DNA of 24,376 nt from GCA-2737595 sp037138535 (GTDB lineage: Bacteria > Actinomycetota > Actinomycetes > Nanopelagicales > Nanopelagicaceae), in NCBI GenBank assembly GCA_037138535.1, contig JBAXIG010000017.1, positions 1 through 24,376 on the forward strand, read 5' to 3'. The translations under genes were made by a program, and so were the position numbers. Of this stretch, positions 1 through 7,788 are shown one piece after another. How positions within the stretch are numbered: the first letter of the stretch is position 1; each line of letters opens with the position of its first letter. Below the pieces are notes generated by a model, which made no database searches, was not told the DNA's origin, and saw only the letters and a list, made by a program, of their open reading frames with translations.

Positions 1-144
1 GCCGGTAAAGAAGGCTGTGCCGGTAAAGAAGGCTGTGCCGGTAAAGAAGGCTGTGCCGGTAAAGAAGTCTGCGCCGGTAAAGAAGGCTGCGCCAGTGAAG
101 ACGGCTGCGCCGGTAAAGAAGGCTGCGCCAGCGAAAGAGCTTGT
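1..144 (+). repeat. 18-nt in-frame tandem repeat coding a PVKKA(V/A)-type tail
   Basis: Eight consecutive 18-nt units (1-18, 19-36, 37-54, 55-72, 73-90, 91-108, 109-126, 127-144). Units 1-3 are identical (gccggtaaagaaggctgt). Units 4-7 differ at a few positions, and unit 8 is degenerate. Each unit encodes six residues of the Pro-Val-Lys-Lys-Ala-Val type. The array touches the window edge, so the total copy number is unknown. The period of 18 keeps the reading frame, so copy-number change would lengthen or shorten the basic tail without breaking the gene. Confidence 0.95.
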
Positions 145-715
145 GAAAAAAGAAGCCCCCGCGAAGAAGGTACTTCCACCGGCCGCTCCGGAGAAAACTG
201 CAGCAAAGAGCGAGAATGAACTTCCGCATGGAATTGTGGCCCCACGCTTGGTGATGCTTCCCAGTGCAAAGCCAGCGAAGAAGAAGGGTGGCACCACGCT
301 TAAACCACTCAGAGGGGCGCCAGAGCCTTTAGTTGTGAAAGAGGGCGAAGGTGCTTGGACGAAGAGTGAATTAAATGAAATTAAGAAAGAGCTCGAAAAA
401 GAACTTGTGCGCCTACGTGCAGAGTTAACTGCAGCAGAAATTGAAATTAATGATCTTCTGCGGGATTCAGGTGATGGCGCAGGCGATGATCAAGCTGATG
501 CTGGGACGAAGACATTCGAACGTGAACACGAGCTCTCTTTACTCAACAACAATCGTGACATGGTGGTGCAATGCGAGAGAGCATTGGCGCGAATCACGGA
601 TGGTACCTATGGGGTCTGTGAACTCTGCGGGAATCCCATCGGCAAGGCTCGTCTTCAGGCGTTTCCACGCGCCACCATGTGTATGGTCTGCAAGCAGCGA
701 GAAGAGCGTCGTTAA
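1..715 (+). CDS. TraR/DksA-family C4 zinc-finger protein with Lys/Ala/Pro-rich N-terminal tail (5' partial)
   Basis: The reading frame is open to the left edge, so the true start lies outside; the first GTG inside (17) is just a Val codon in a repeat. Residues below are numbered from that codon. The first ~60 residues are a basic low-complexity tail of Pro-Val-Lys-Lys-Ala repeats, then a charged helical region (about 118-180). The C-terminus holds a Cys-X2-Cys-X17-Cys-X2-Cys finger (C201, C204, C222, C225), the mark of the TraR/DksA family. Family members bind RNA polymerase through its secondary channel; the basic tail suggests additional nucleic-acid contact (inference). In Actinobacteria a gene of this type commonly sits just before lspA, as here, though a minus-strand gene now lies between them. 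The stop overlaps the convergent modA-like stop by 4 nt. The family call is firm; the target is not known. Confidence 0.88.
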   Translation, partial: PVKKAVPVKKAVPVKKAVPVKKSAPVKKAAPVKTAAPVKKAAPAKELVKKEAPAKKVLPPAAPEKTAAKSENELPHGIVAPRLVMLPSAKPAKKKGGTTLKPLRGAPEPLVVKEGEGAWTKSELNEIKKELEKELVRLRAELTAAEIEINDLLRDSGDGAGDDQADAGTKTFEREHELSLLNNNRDMVVQCERALARITDGTYGVCELCGNPIGKARLQAFPRATMCMVCKQREERR

Positions 716-1584
716 GGCTGCGCGAATCCGGCCTGAGAGAGAAGTGATTTTCCTTTATTTGAAAGTAGGAAATCAATAAAGGCATCCCGCGTGTTCATAT
801 TTGATTTTTTGCTGGGTAGTGGAGCAATGCTATAAATAGTTTTCAAATTCACCGCCTCTGGAATTTCAATCCCTAGCAATCTCGAGCTTGAAATCACATC
901 CGTACGGTAAATGAGTCCTGCGTCAACTTCTCCCAGCAGAATTTTTGCTTCAACAGACTTTACGTTTAATTCGAGAGTTACCGGTTTAAGGGAAATTTTC
1001 GCAACCCTTGCTATATTTTGGGCTAGCACGCCACAAGGAACCTCAGGTGCGCAGATTGCTATTTTGGATCGAGAGAAATCGCTTAGGGACGAGATCTTTA
1101 ACGGGTTCTCTTTTGGTACTGCAATAACAAGTGAGTTGGTAGCAAAATCGCGCGCGAAACCTGCCAGCGCACCCTTCTCGGCGACGAGCTTCATCGGCGC
1201 AGGGCCTGCTGAGAGAAAGAGATCTGCAGGTACTCCGTTAATAGCTTGCTGAGCTAATGTGCCAGATCCACCGAAAGAGAAGATGAGATCAGCCTGAGGA
1301 TAGATCCGCTTGAATGCTCTCTCAAGATCTACTGCCACGTCGGTCAAACTAGAAGCGGCTAAAACCACCAGGGTCCCTCGCAATGTGGTCACCTGCCATT
1401 TTTTTGCCACACAGGTATAGCGGACGCCTTCGACGAGGGCGGCCCCACCGCTGCACTTCCCGGGGAGCGCGTAAGAGGAAGGGGCCGTGAGAAGGCTGGT
1501 GATCAAGAGCAAACTTGGCCAGATGGCTAATCGCTTGAAAGCGGTCATAATTGCGAGAATATGCCGTTTAATCGGTGGCCACAA
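712..1584 (-). CDS. modA: Orphan ModA-like (molybdate-type) periplasmic binding protein with extra N-terminal Cys motif
   Basis: 290 aa from a TTG start at 1584, chosen because GGAGAA lies 6 nt upstream (1591-1596). The alternative ATG at 1548 has no visible Shine-Dalgarno sequence. Residues ~15-39 form a Sec signal peptide (KR, hydrophobic core, SSYA cleavage-like site). No lipobox Cys follows, although Gram-positive binding proteins are usually lipoproteins. Residues 43-64 hold a small motif with C44, C58 and W63. The rest (about 70-290) is a ModA-type binding fold: LAASSLTDV at ~74-82, FSFGGSGTLAQQ at ~102-113, and GEVDAGLIYRTDV near the C-terminus. ModA proteins capture molybdate or tungstate for a ModBC importer, but no permease or ATPase gene is adjacent. 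It lies antisense between the DksA-like gene and lspA, which are usually neighbours, so it looks inserted. The true ligand is uncertain. Confidence 0.8.
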   Translation of the reverse strand: MWPPIKRHILAIMTAFKRLAIWPSLLLITSLLTAPSSYALPGKCSGGAALVEGVRYTCVAKKWQVTTLRGTLVVLAASSLTDVAVDLERAFKRIYPQADLIFSFGGSGTLAQQAINGVPADLFLSAGPAPMKLVAEKGALAGFARDFATNSLVIAVPKENPLKISSLSDFSRSKIAICAPEVPCGVLAQNIARVAKISLKPVTLELNVKSVEAKILLGEVDAGLIYRTDVISSSRLLGIEIPEAVNLKTIYSIAPLPSKKSNMNTRDAFIDFLLSNKGKSLLSQAGFAQP

Positions 1585-1590
1585 CTTATA

Positions 1591-1596
1591 TTCTCC
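1591..1596 (-). promoter_or_regulatory. Ribosome binding site deciding the TTG start of the modA-like gene
   Basis: On the minus strand GGAGAA is followed by six bases and then TTG at 1584. It is the only purine-rich ribosome-binding candidate near either possible start, so it favours the TTG over the downstream ATG at 1548. Confidence 0.6.
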
Positions 1597-1613
1597 GAAT
1601 TATCGGGCTTAGT

Positions 1614-1619
1614 TATGAT
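1614..1619 (+). promoter_or_regulatory. Possible -10 element of the lspA promoter
   Basis: TATGAT matches the sigma-A -10 consensus (TATAAT) at five of six positions, 29 nt before the lspA ATG. No good -35 hexamer is seen at 16-18 nt spacing. The 64-bp gap between the divergent modA-like gene and lspA must hold promoters for both, which adds some weight. Confidence 0.35.
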
Positions 1620-1648
1620 GACTGGGGGAAGCCTGAGAGACTTAGCCT

Positions 1649-2140
1649 ATGTTCCGCAAGATTTACGCCGCCGCTGCTCCGTTGCGTCGTGCAGGCTGGT
1701 TCATTGCGTTGGCCATTCTTCTGCTCGATCAGGCAACCAAAGTGTGGGCCGTCTCTGCTCTCTCTGATGGCCATCAAGTGCAAGCGATTCCTGGGCTACT
1801 GAAGTTCACGTATGTGCGTAATTCCGGTGCAGCGTTCAGTATGGGTCTGGGGAGCACCCTCTACTTTGCACTCTTTTCGCTCATAGTGGGAGTAGCGATC
1901 GCACTCTTTGGAGGACGTAGCAGAGAACTTTGGTTACCGATGTCGCTCATACTTGGTGGTGTCTTGGGCAATCTGGGCGATCGGATTTTTCGCTCACCCG
2001 GCGGCATGAAAGGTCACGTTGTCGACTGGATTGAGTTACCCCACTGGCCCATCTTTAATGTTGCCGACTCCGCCGTAGTAATTGCGGCGAGCATCATTGT
2101 TATTTCTGCACTCTTCCACCGAAAGCGAATAGATGCCTGA
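1649..2140 (+). CDS. lspA: Lipoprotein signal peptidase (signal peptidase II)
   Basis: 163 aa, the usual family length. It cleaves the signal peptide of diacylglyceryl-modified prolipoproteins in the cytoplasmic membrane. About four hydrophobic segments are visible. Family signatures are present: LLDQATK at 25-31, RNSGAAFS at 57-64, GNLGDR at 107-112, and the two catalytic aspartates D126 (in HVVDWIE) and D140 (in FNVADSA). No clear Shine-Dalgarno sequence precedes the ATG at 1649. The end overlaps the start of rluD by 8 nt, so the two are probably co-translated. It acts after Lgt, whose gene is also in this window at 16243. Identity is firm. Confidence 0.97.
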   Translation: MFRKIYAAAAPLRRAGWFIALAILLLDQATKVWAVSALSDGHQVQAIPGLLKFTYVRNSGAAFSMGLGSTLYFALFSLIVGVAIALFGGRSRELWLPMSLILGGVLGNLGDRIFRSPGGMKGHVVDWIELPHWPIFNVADSAVVIAASIIVISALFHRKRIDA

Positions 2141-3068
2141 TCAAAGACGAATAGTGATTCCTGCCGGCCTTGATGGTGAGCGGGTCGATTCGGGAATTTC
2201 GCGTCTGCTTGGTCTCTCGCGTACGCGCGCAGCTGAGGTCCTTGCCGAAGGTGGAATCACGTTGGCTCGAAATGGGGCTCGACTCGGAAAATCAGATCGA
2301 CTCTCTACCGACATGGTGATTGACGTGCTCATACCGGAAACTGTTCAAGAACTTTCAATCACACCGCAAGTAATTCCTGACCTGGCAATCGTCTTTCAAG
2401 ATGACCATTTCGTTGTCGTCGACAAGCCCGCTGGTGTGGCGGCTCATCCCAGTGTGGGATGGAGCGGGACGAATGTATTGGGTGGTTTGGCAGCCTTAGG
2501 TGTTTCCATCACCACTTCTGGGGCTGCGGAACGCCGAGGAATCGTGCAACGCCTAGATGTAGGCACCAGTGGTCTGATGGTGATCGCGAAATCTGAGATC
2601 GGGTACTCCCGACTCAAGGATGCTTTCCGCCAACGTACAGTGACCAAGATTTATCATGCACTCGTCCAAGGTCATCCTGATCCAAGTCGGGGCACAGTGG
2701 ATGCTCCTATTGGTCGCCACCCCAAAGATGATTGGCGTTTTACTGTGATGGAAGGTGGGCGCGAAAGCATCACGCATTACGAGACGATGGAAGCTTTCCC
2801 AGCTGCCTCTCTACTTGAGATTCATCTGGAGACCGGACGTACCCACCAGATTCGGGTCCACATGTCAGCCCTGCGCCACCCGTGCGTGGGGGACATTACC
2901 TATGGGGCCGATCCCACCCTGGCCGATCGTCTAGGCCTCGCGCGCCAATGGCTACACGCCTGCGAATTGGAGTTTGAACACCCCACGAGCGGCGTGTTGG
3001 TGCGCTTCAGTACTCCCTATCCGCCCGACCTCGAGGGTGGACTCGCGCGCCTGCGAAGTGAGCAGTAG
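2133..3068 (+). CDS. rluD: RluA/RluD-family 23S rRNA pseudouridine synthase
   Basis: 311 aa. An N-terminal S4-type RNA-binding domain (about 14-75) is followed by the pseudouridine synthase catalytic domain. The catalytic aspartate is D142, in QRLDVGTSG; many family members have His where this protein has Q139. A second family signature, GRTHQIRVHMSALRHP, lies near residue 235. Family members isomerise uridines in 23S rRNA; RluD itself acts on helix 69, but the exact target cannot be read from sequence. Placement directly after lspA, with an 8-nt overlap, is the typical actinobacterial arrangement. The family is certain; the rluD symbol is by family and context. Confidence 0.92.
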   Translation: MPDQRRIVIPAGLDGERVDSGISRLLGLSRTRAAEVLAEGGITLARNGARLGKSDRLSTDMVIDVLIPETVQELSITPQVIPDLAIVFQDDHFVVVDKPAGVAAHPSVGWSGTNVLGGLAALGVSITTSGAAERRGIVQRLDVGTSGLMVIAKSEIGYSRLKDAFRQRTVTKIYHALVQGHPDPSRGTVDAPIGRHPKDDWRFTVMEGGRESITHYETMEAFPAASLLEIHLETGRTHQIRVHMSALRHPCVGDITYGADPTLADRLGLARQWLHACELEFEHPTSGVLVRFSTPYPPDLEGGLARLRSEQ

Positions 3069-3078
3069 CGAAGAGGAC

Positions 3079-3084
3079 TACCCT
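3079..3084 (+). promoter_or_regulatory. Possible -10 element for a leaderless dnaE transcript
   Basis: TACCCT fits the actinobacterial TANNNT -10 pattern and ends 8 nt before the dnaE GTG. No Shine-Dalgarno sequence sits at normal spacing (the nearest, AAGAGGA, is about 15 nt away). This arrangement would give an mRNA starting at or near the start codon. No -35 element is recognisable. Confidence 0.35.
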
Positions 3085-3092
3085 GCCTAGTC

Positions 3093-6000
3093 GTGTCCTC
3101 TTTTGCTCACCTTCACGTCCACACCGAGTACTCCATGCTCGATGGGGCGGCTCGGCTGACCGAACTTTTCGAGGCTAGCGCCCGGATGGGGATGCCTGCC
3201 TTGGCCATGACTGACCACGGGAATGTCTTTGGGGCTTATGACTTTTATAAACAAGCCAAAGCATCGGGGGTAAATCCGATCATCGGCATTGAGGCTTACT
3301 TGGCGCCGGAGAGTCGCTTTGATCGCAAGAAAGTGAAATGGGCTCAAGGCGGCGAAGACGATGTTTCGGGTGGCGGTGCTTACACGCACCTCACGATACT
3401 TTCAGAGAACAACGAGGGTCTGCATAATCTCTTCAAACTTTCTTCGCTAGCTTCGCTTGAAGGACAGTATTACAAGCCACGCATGGATCGTGAATTACTT
3501 TCTCGTTTCAGTAAAGGATTGATTGCGACCACAGGTTGTCCCGGTGGCGAAGTGCAAACCAGGCTGCGCATGGGAGATAAGGCCGGCGCCAAGAAGGCGG
3601 CTGCTGATTTCCGCGACATATTCGGGGAAGGTAATTACTTCTGCGAAATCATGGATCACGGATTAGAAATCGAAAAGCGAGTCAATGATGACTTATTGGC
3701 GCTCGCGAAAGATCTCAAGATTCCTCTCGTGGCCACAAATGATTTGCATTACACGGCGCAAGAAGATTCTTACGCTCACGAAATTCTGCTATGCGTTCAA
3801 TCAGGTTCGAACTTGGCGGACCCGAAGCGATTCAAGTTCGAAGGTACCGAGTTTTATTTGAAATCGCCCGAAGAGATGCGCCACATCTTCCGCGACTTCC
3901 CAGACGCTTGCGACGCTACGTTGGCCATTGCTGAAAGATGCGATATTTCATTTAATGAAGGCGCCAATCTCATGCCGAATTTCCCTGTTCCAGAAGGGGA
4001 GTCCGAGGATTCTTGGCTTGAGAAAGAAGTGGCGCTGGGGCTCGCGTATCGTTTTTCAAACGGGGCCCCTCAAGAGTATTTAGAGCGTGCTGCTTTTGAA
4101 CTCTCAGTTATTAAGCAGATGGGTTTCCCTGGCTACTTCCTGGTAGTCGCCGATCTCATCGCGCACGCTCGCAAGAATGGCATCCGTGTGGGTCCCGGTC
4201 GTGGCTCAGCTGCCGGCGCCGTGGTTGCGTGGGCGTTGCGCATTACTGAGATTGATCCCATTCCCTACGGCTTGCTCTTTGAGCGTTTCCTCAACCCAGA
4301 ACGTGTCTCTATGCCGGACATCGATATTGACTTCGACGAACGTCGTCGTAGCGAAATGATTCGATATGCAACAGACAGGTACGGAAGTACGCATGTTGCG
4401 CAGATCATCACCTACGGCACGATTAAGGCAAAGCAAGCGATTAAGGATTCCGCACGTGTCCTCGGCTATCCCTTTGCTATGGGGGATCGAGTCACGAAGA
4501 TCTTGCCGCCCTCAATCATGGGCAAGGACATCCCCCTCAAGGGCATCTTTGATCCCGGACACGAACGGTATTCAGAGGCGGGTGAGTTTCGTGCGGTCTA
4601 TGAGTCCGACCCTGATGTTCGCCGTGTGGTCGATACTGCTCGAGGAATCGAGGGGCTCAAGCGCCAGTGGGGCGTGCACGCAGCTGGCGTGATCTTAAGT
4701 AAGACGCCTTTGATGGATATTATTCCGGTGCATCAACGAGAAGCAGATGGCTCGATTATCACTCAGTTCGATATGGGTGCATGCGAAGCGCTCGGATTGC
4801 TCAAGATGGATTTCTTAGGTTTACGAAATCTCACTGTGCTCGACGATTGCTTACTCAACATAAAAGCCAACCGCGGAGAAGTAGTGGTCCTCGAAGAATT
4901 GGCACTTACAGATTTAAAAACCTACGAGTTGCTCTCGCGAGGAGACACGCTTGGCGTCTTCCAACTCGATGGCGGTCCGATGCGTGCATTGCTTCGATCT
5001 TTAGCACCAGATTCCTTTGAAGATATCACGGCCGTCCTGGCCCTTTATAGACCGGGGCCCATGGGGGCGAATGCACATAATGATTACGCTGATCGAAAGA
5101 ACAATCGAAAGCCAGTCCAACCTCTTGTTGAAGAAGCCGCGGAAGCACTTCATGAAGTCTTGGGGGACACTTATGGCTTAATTGTCTATCAAGAGCAAGT
5201 TATCCGGTTGGCTCAGAGGCTCGCTGGCTACTCCCTCGGAGCCGCAGATCTTCTTCGCAAAGCCATGGGTAAGAAGAAGGCCGAAATCCTCGATAAGGAG
5301 TACGTTCCTTTTCGGGATGGAATGATCGCCAATAAGTATTCAGAGAAAACGATTAAGAAACTTTGGGACACTCTCGTTCCCTTCGCAGATTACGCATTCA
5401 ATAAATCACACGCAGCTGGTTATGGGCTTGTCTCTTACTGGACCGCTTACCTCAAAGCGAATTTTCCTGCTGAATACATGGCAGCTTTATTAACCAGTGT
5501 GCGTGATGACAAAGATAAGAGTGCTCTCTATTTGAATGAATGCCGTCGAATGGGTATCAAAGTTCTCCCGCCGGATGTCAACGAGTCGGACGCTGAATTT
5601 ACACCGCGTGATACCGATATTCGCTTTGGACTTGCTGCGGTGCGAAACGTAGGCGCGGGCGTCGTGGCTTCTATCGTGGGTGCGCGCAATGAAAAGGGAA
5701 GATTTGCTAACTTTGGCGATTACCTCGCCAAGGCTGATGCGCAAGCGTGTAGTAAGAAGACCGTGGAATCACTCATTAAAGCGGGGGCATTCGATTCTCT
5801 CGGACATACTCGTCGAGGCTTGATGGCTGTGCATATGGAAGCGATCGATTCTGTGATGGAAAATAAGCGCGCTGAAGCGATCGGCCAGTTTGACCTCTTC
5901 GGCGCGGCGGGTCCGGCTGGAAGCCAACCGGTTGGCATGGACATTGATGTCCCGATCGATGAGTGGGAGAAGACGCTCCTGCTCGCTTACGAACGAGAGA

Positions 6001-6596
6001 TGCTTGGGCTCTATGTTTCAGATCACCCGCTGCTCGGGGTGGAGCATGTATTGGCCAGGCAAGTGGATCGCAGCATTAGTTCATTGGCTGGCGAGGATGT
6101 TGCCCACGAGCAGATCGTGTCGGTAGGTGGTCTTATCACGAGTATTCAGCGCAAGGTCTCGCGCAAAGGAGATGCATGGGCCGTCGTCACACTTGAAGAC
6201 CTTGAAGGGGTCATCGATGTTAATTTCTTCTCCAATGCCTATAACGCACATGCAAATTCTCTCGTAGAAGATTCGATCGTCATTATTCGCGGCCGGGTGG
6301 ACAAACGCGAAGAGCAGGCCCGTCTCTTTGCGATGGAAATGACAGTTCCTGACATATCTGTAGGAGCGCGCGGACCGCTCTGTGTCACTATGCCGGTAGC
6401 GCTGTGTACACAACCTAACGTTGAGCGACTCAAGGAAATCCTCAGAACTCATCCCGGGACTACTGATGTGCAAGTTCGGTTAGAAAGTGCCGGACAGAGC
6501 ACGCTCCTAAAGATTGAAGAAGGCTTACGTGTTCGGGTCACACCATCTTTGAGCGCTGACCTCAAGGCGCTCTTTGGGGCAGGCTGTCTGGTGTGA
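3093..6596 (+). CDS. dnaE: DNA polymerase III alpha subunit (replicative polymerase, DnaE1 type)
   Basis: 1167 aa, normal for DnaE1. The GTG start puts the HLHVHTEYSMLDG motif at residue 6, as is typical. The N-terminal PHP domain keeps what look like all nine metal ligands: H8, H10, D17, H42, E67, H99, C149, H189 (the C149/H189 pairing by position is less sure), D217 and H219. This fits an active PHP proofreading exonuclease, as established for mycobacterial DnaE1. The polymerase core carries the catalytic aspartates D409 and D411 (in PDIDIDFD) and D573 (in LKMDFLG). An OB-fold region starts near residue 1005. The end overlaps the ybaK-like gene by 4 nt (GTGA). Identity is firm. Confidence 0.98.
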   Translation: MSSFAHLHVHTEYSMLDGAARLTELFEASARMGMPALAMTDHGNVFGAYDFYKQAKASGVNPIIGIEAYLAPESRFDRKKVKWAQGGEDDVSGGGAYTHLTILSENNEGLHNLFKLSSLASLEGQYYKPRMDRELLSRFSKGLIATTGCPGGEVQTRLRMGDKAGAKKAAADFRDIFGEGNYFCEIMDHGLEIEKRVNDDLLALAKDLKIPLVATNDLHYTAQEDSYAHEILLCVQSGSNLADPKRFKFEGTEFYLKSPEEMRHIFRDFPDACDATLAIAERCDISFNEGANLMPNFPVPEGESEDSWLEKEVALGLAYRFSNGAPQEYLERAAFELSVIKQMGFPGYFLVVADLIAHARKNGIRVGPGRGSAAGAVVAWALRITEIDPIPYGLLFERFLNPERVSMPDIDIDFDERRRSEMIRYATDRYGSTHVAQIITYGTIKAKQAIKDSARVLGYPFAMGDRVTKILPPSIMGKDIPLKGIFDPGHERYSEAGEFRAVYESDPDVRRVVDTARGIEGLKRQWGVHAAGVILSKTPLMDIIPVHQREADGSIITQFDMGACEALGLLKMDFLGLRNLTVLDDCLLNIKANRGEVVVLEELALTDLKTYELLSRGDTLGVFQLDGGPMRALLRSLAPDSFEDITAVLALYRPGPMGANAHNDYADRKNNRKPVQPLVEEAAEALHEVLGDTYGLIVYQEQVIRLAQRLAGYSLGAADLLRKAMGKKKAEILDKEYVPFRDGMIANKYSEKTIKKLWDTLVPFADYAFNKSHAAGYGLVSYWTAYLKANFPAEYMAALLTSVRDDKDKSALYLNECRRMGIKVLPPDVNESDAEFTPRDTDIRFGLAAVRNVGAGVVASIVGARNEKGRFANFGDYLAKADAQACSKKTVESLIKAGAFDSLGHTRRGLMAVHMEAIDSVMENKRAEAIGQFDLFGAAGPAGSQPVGMDIDVPIDEWEKTLLLAYEREMLGLYVSDHPLLGVEHVLARQVDRSISSLAGEDVAHEQIVSVGGLITSIQRKVSRKGDAWAVVTLEDLEGVIDVNFFSNAYNAHANSLVEDSIVIIRGRVDKREEQARLFAMEMTVPDISVGARGPLCVTMPVALCTQPNVERLKEILRTHPGTTDVQVRLESAGQSTLLKIEEGLRVRVTPSLSADLKALFGAGCLV

Positions 6597-7078
6597 GTCC
6601 AGCAACTTCTGCGACCAAACTCTTGAGCGATCTCTCGATCAGTTGGGTGGATCATTTTTATGACCACGACGCGCGCGCTGAATCATTTGGTTTAGAGGCT
6701 GCCACAGCGCTCGGTGTGGATCCAGCTCGAGTTTTCAAAACACTGATGGCCAATGTTGCGGACTCGGGGGAGAAATTAATTGTCGGCGTCATCCCGGTGA
6801 GTGAGAAACTCGATCTCAAGAAATTGGCGATGTCTCTTGGATTCAAACGAGCCGAGATGGCCTCACCGCTCTCCGCAGAGCGAAGCTCTGGCTACGTCGT
6901 AGGTGGCATATCGCCAGTGGGCCAGCGAAGGGCCTTGCCCACGGCAATAGATGAGAGTGCTCAACTCTTCGACACGATTTTTGTGAGCGGTGGAAAGAGA
7001 GGCTTCGATATCGAGATTTCACCGGCGGACTTGCTTCGTGCTACCAATTCGACATTCGTGGATCTGTGCAGGTCTTAG
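6593..7078 (+). CDS. ybaK: YbaK/EbsC-type Cys-tRNA(Pro) deacylase
   Basis: 161 aa, normal for the family. YbaK hydrolyses cysteine wrongly attached to tRNA-Pro, correcting an error of prolyl-tRNA synthetase. The fold signatures are visible: VFKTLMA with the conserved Lys K49, the VGVIPVSEKLDLKKLA stretch, and the GGISPVGQRR loop near residue 105. The GTG at 6593 overlaps the dnaE stop in a GTGA arrangement, which fixes the start and suggests translational coupling. The stop at 7076-7078 overlaps the convergent LON-domain gene by 4 nt. The family is sure; the exact amino-acid specificity (Cys versus others) is by homology only. Confidence 0.92.
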   Translation: MSPATSATKLLSDLSISWVDHFYDHDARAESFGLEAATALGVDPARVFKTLMANVADSGEKLIVGVIPVSEKLDLKKLAMSLGFKRAEMASPLSAERSSGYVVGGISPVGQRRALPTAIDESAQLFDTIFVSGGKRGFDIEISPADLLRATNSTFVDLCRS

Positions 7079-7788
7079 TTCGGGCAGACTTCGCTATCTG
7101 CAAGATCTGAGGCGGGTAATGAAGGAATTGTGGAAATGATTTTCCGCTCACGGTCGAGAAGTTCACGTGATTTTTCAAGCCGTTCATCCGTAGTGTCTAA
7201 ATCTAGCAACTCTTGCTTTTCTCTGCTGTCAAAGAGCGCCGACGTCGCAACGATGTAGGAAATAAGATTTGGGTCATCAGGTAACCCATGGGGAGCATCT
7301 ATTTGTGGTAAGCCATTCGCTGTAAGAACTTGTGTGTAGTGATGGAAACTCCTCATAGTGGCACCTGCCAATCCGAAACTTTTTGTGGTGATATCCTCCG
7401 CTAGCCACTCCACTCGCGCTTTGAAATAAGTATCGCTGGGCAGGAGTTCCAAAATACGAAACCGACGAGTGCCCACTGCTGAAATATTGCTTCGGCCATC
7501 GCTTAAGTCGGTGATTTCATCAATGCGGGCAGCTGTGCCCGTCCGGACCATTGCGGCAATCCCGTCGCGGGACACGTCTCCACCGCGGTGGAGAGAAATG
7601 AGACCAAATTCGCGGTTCTCTGCGGGCAGGGCCATGAGGTCGCTCACCATCTGTCGGTAGCGCGGTTCGAAAATGTGAAGCGGCATCACCAGTCCAGGGA
7701 CGAGCAGGACTGAGAGGGGGAAGAGGGGAATTTGATCCACGTTTATGAGGGTAGAGGAGAATTGCAATCCCGCATCCTGAGCCCTCAT
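7075..7788 (-). CDS. Stand-alone LON-substrate-binding-domain protein
   Basis: Up to 237 aa. It matches the N-terminal (substrate-binding) domain of Lon protease, with IPLFPLSVLLVPGLVMPLHIFE near residue 20 and an EFGLISL strand further on. The AAA+ ATPase and protease domains are absent, so it is not a protease itself. Such single-domain proteins are widespread; their role is not settled. Two starts are possible. The ATG at 7788 adds 16 residues unlike the family. The GTG at 7740 starts directly at the domain and is preceded by a TANNNT -10-like box 7 nt upstream, so the shorter 221-aa form may be the real one. It is convergent with ybaK and divergent from hisD. Confidence 0.85.
   Translation of the reverse strand: MRAQDAGLQFSSTLINVDQIPLFPLSVLLVPGLVMPLHIFEPRYRQMVSDLMALPAENREFGLISLHRGGDVSRDGIAAMVRTGTAARIDEITDLSDGRSNISAVGTRRFRILELLPSDTYFKARVEWLAEDITTKSFGLAGATMRSFHHYTQVLTANGLPQIDAPHGLPDDPNLISYIVATSALFDSREKQELLDLDTTDERLEKSRELLDRERKIISTIPSLPASDLADSEVCPN
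7748..7753 (-). promoter_or_regulatory. Possible -10 element for a leaderless LON-domain transcript
   Basis: On the minus strand TACCCT is followed by 7 nt and then GTG (7740-7738), where the LON domain begins. The box and spacing closely match the one before dnaE. No Shine-Dalgarno sequence and no clear -35 are visible. Confidence 0.35.

Noticed and set aside
1..144. CRISPR-like direct repeats
   Set aside because: The units are contiguous with no spacers, keep the reading frame, and encode a protein tail.
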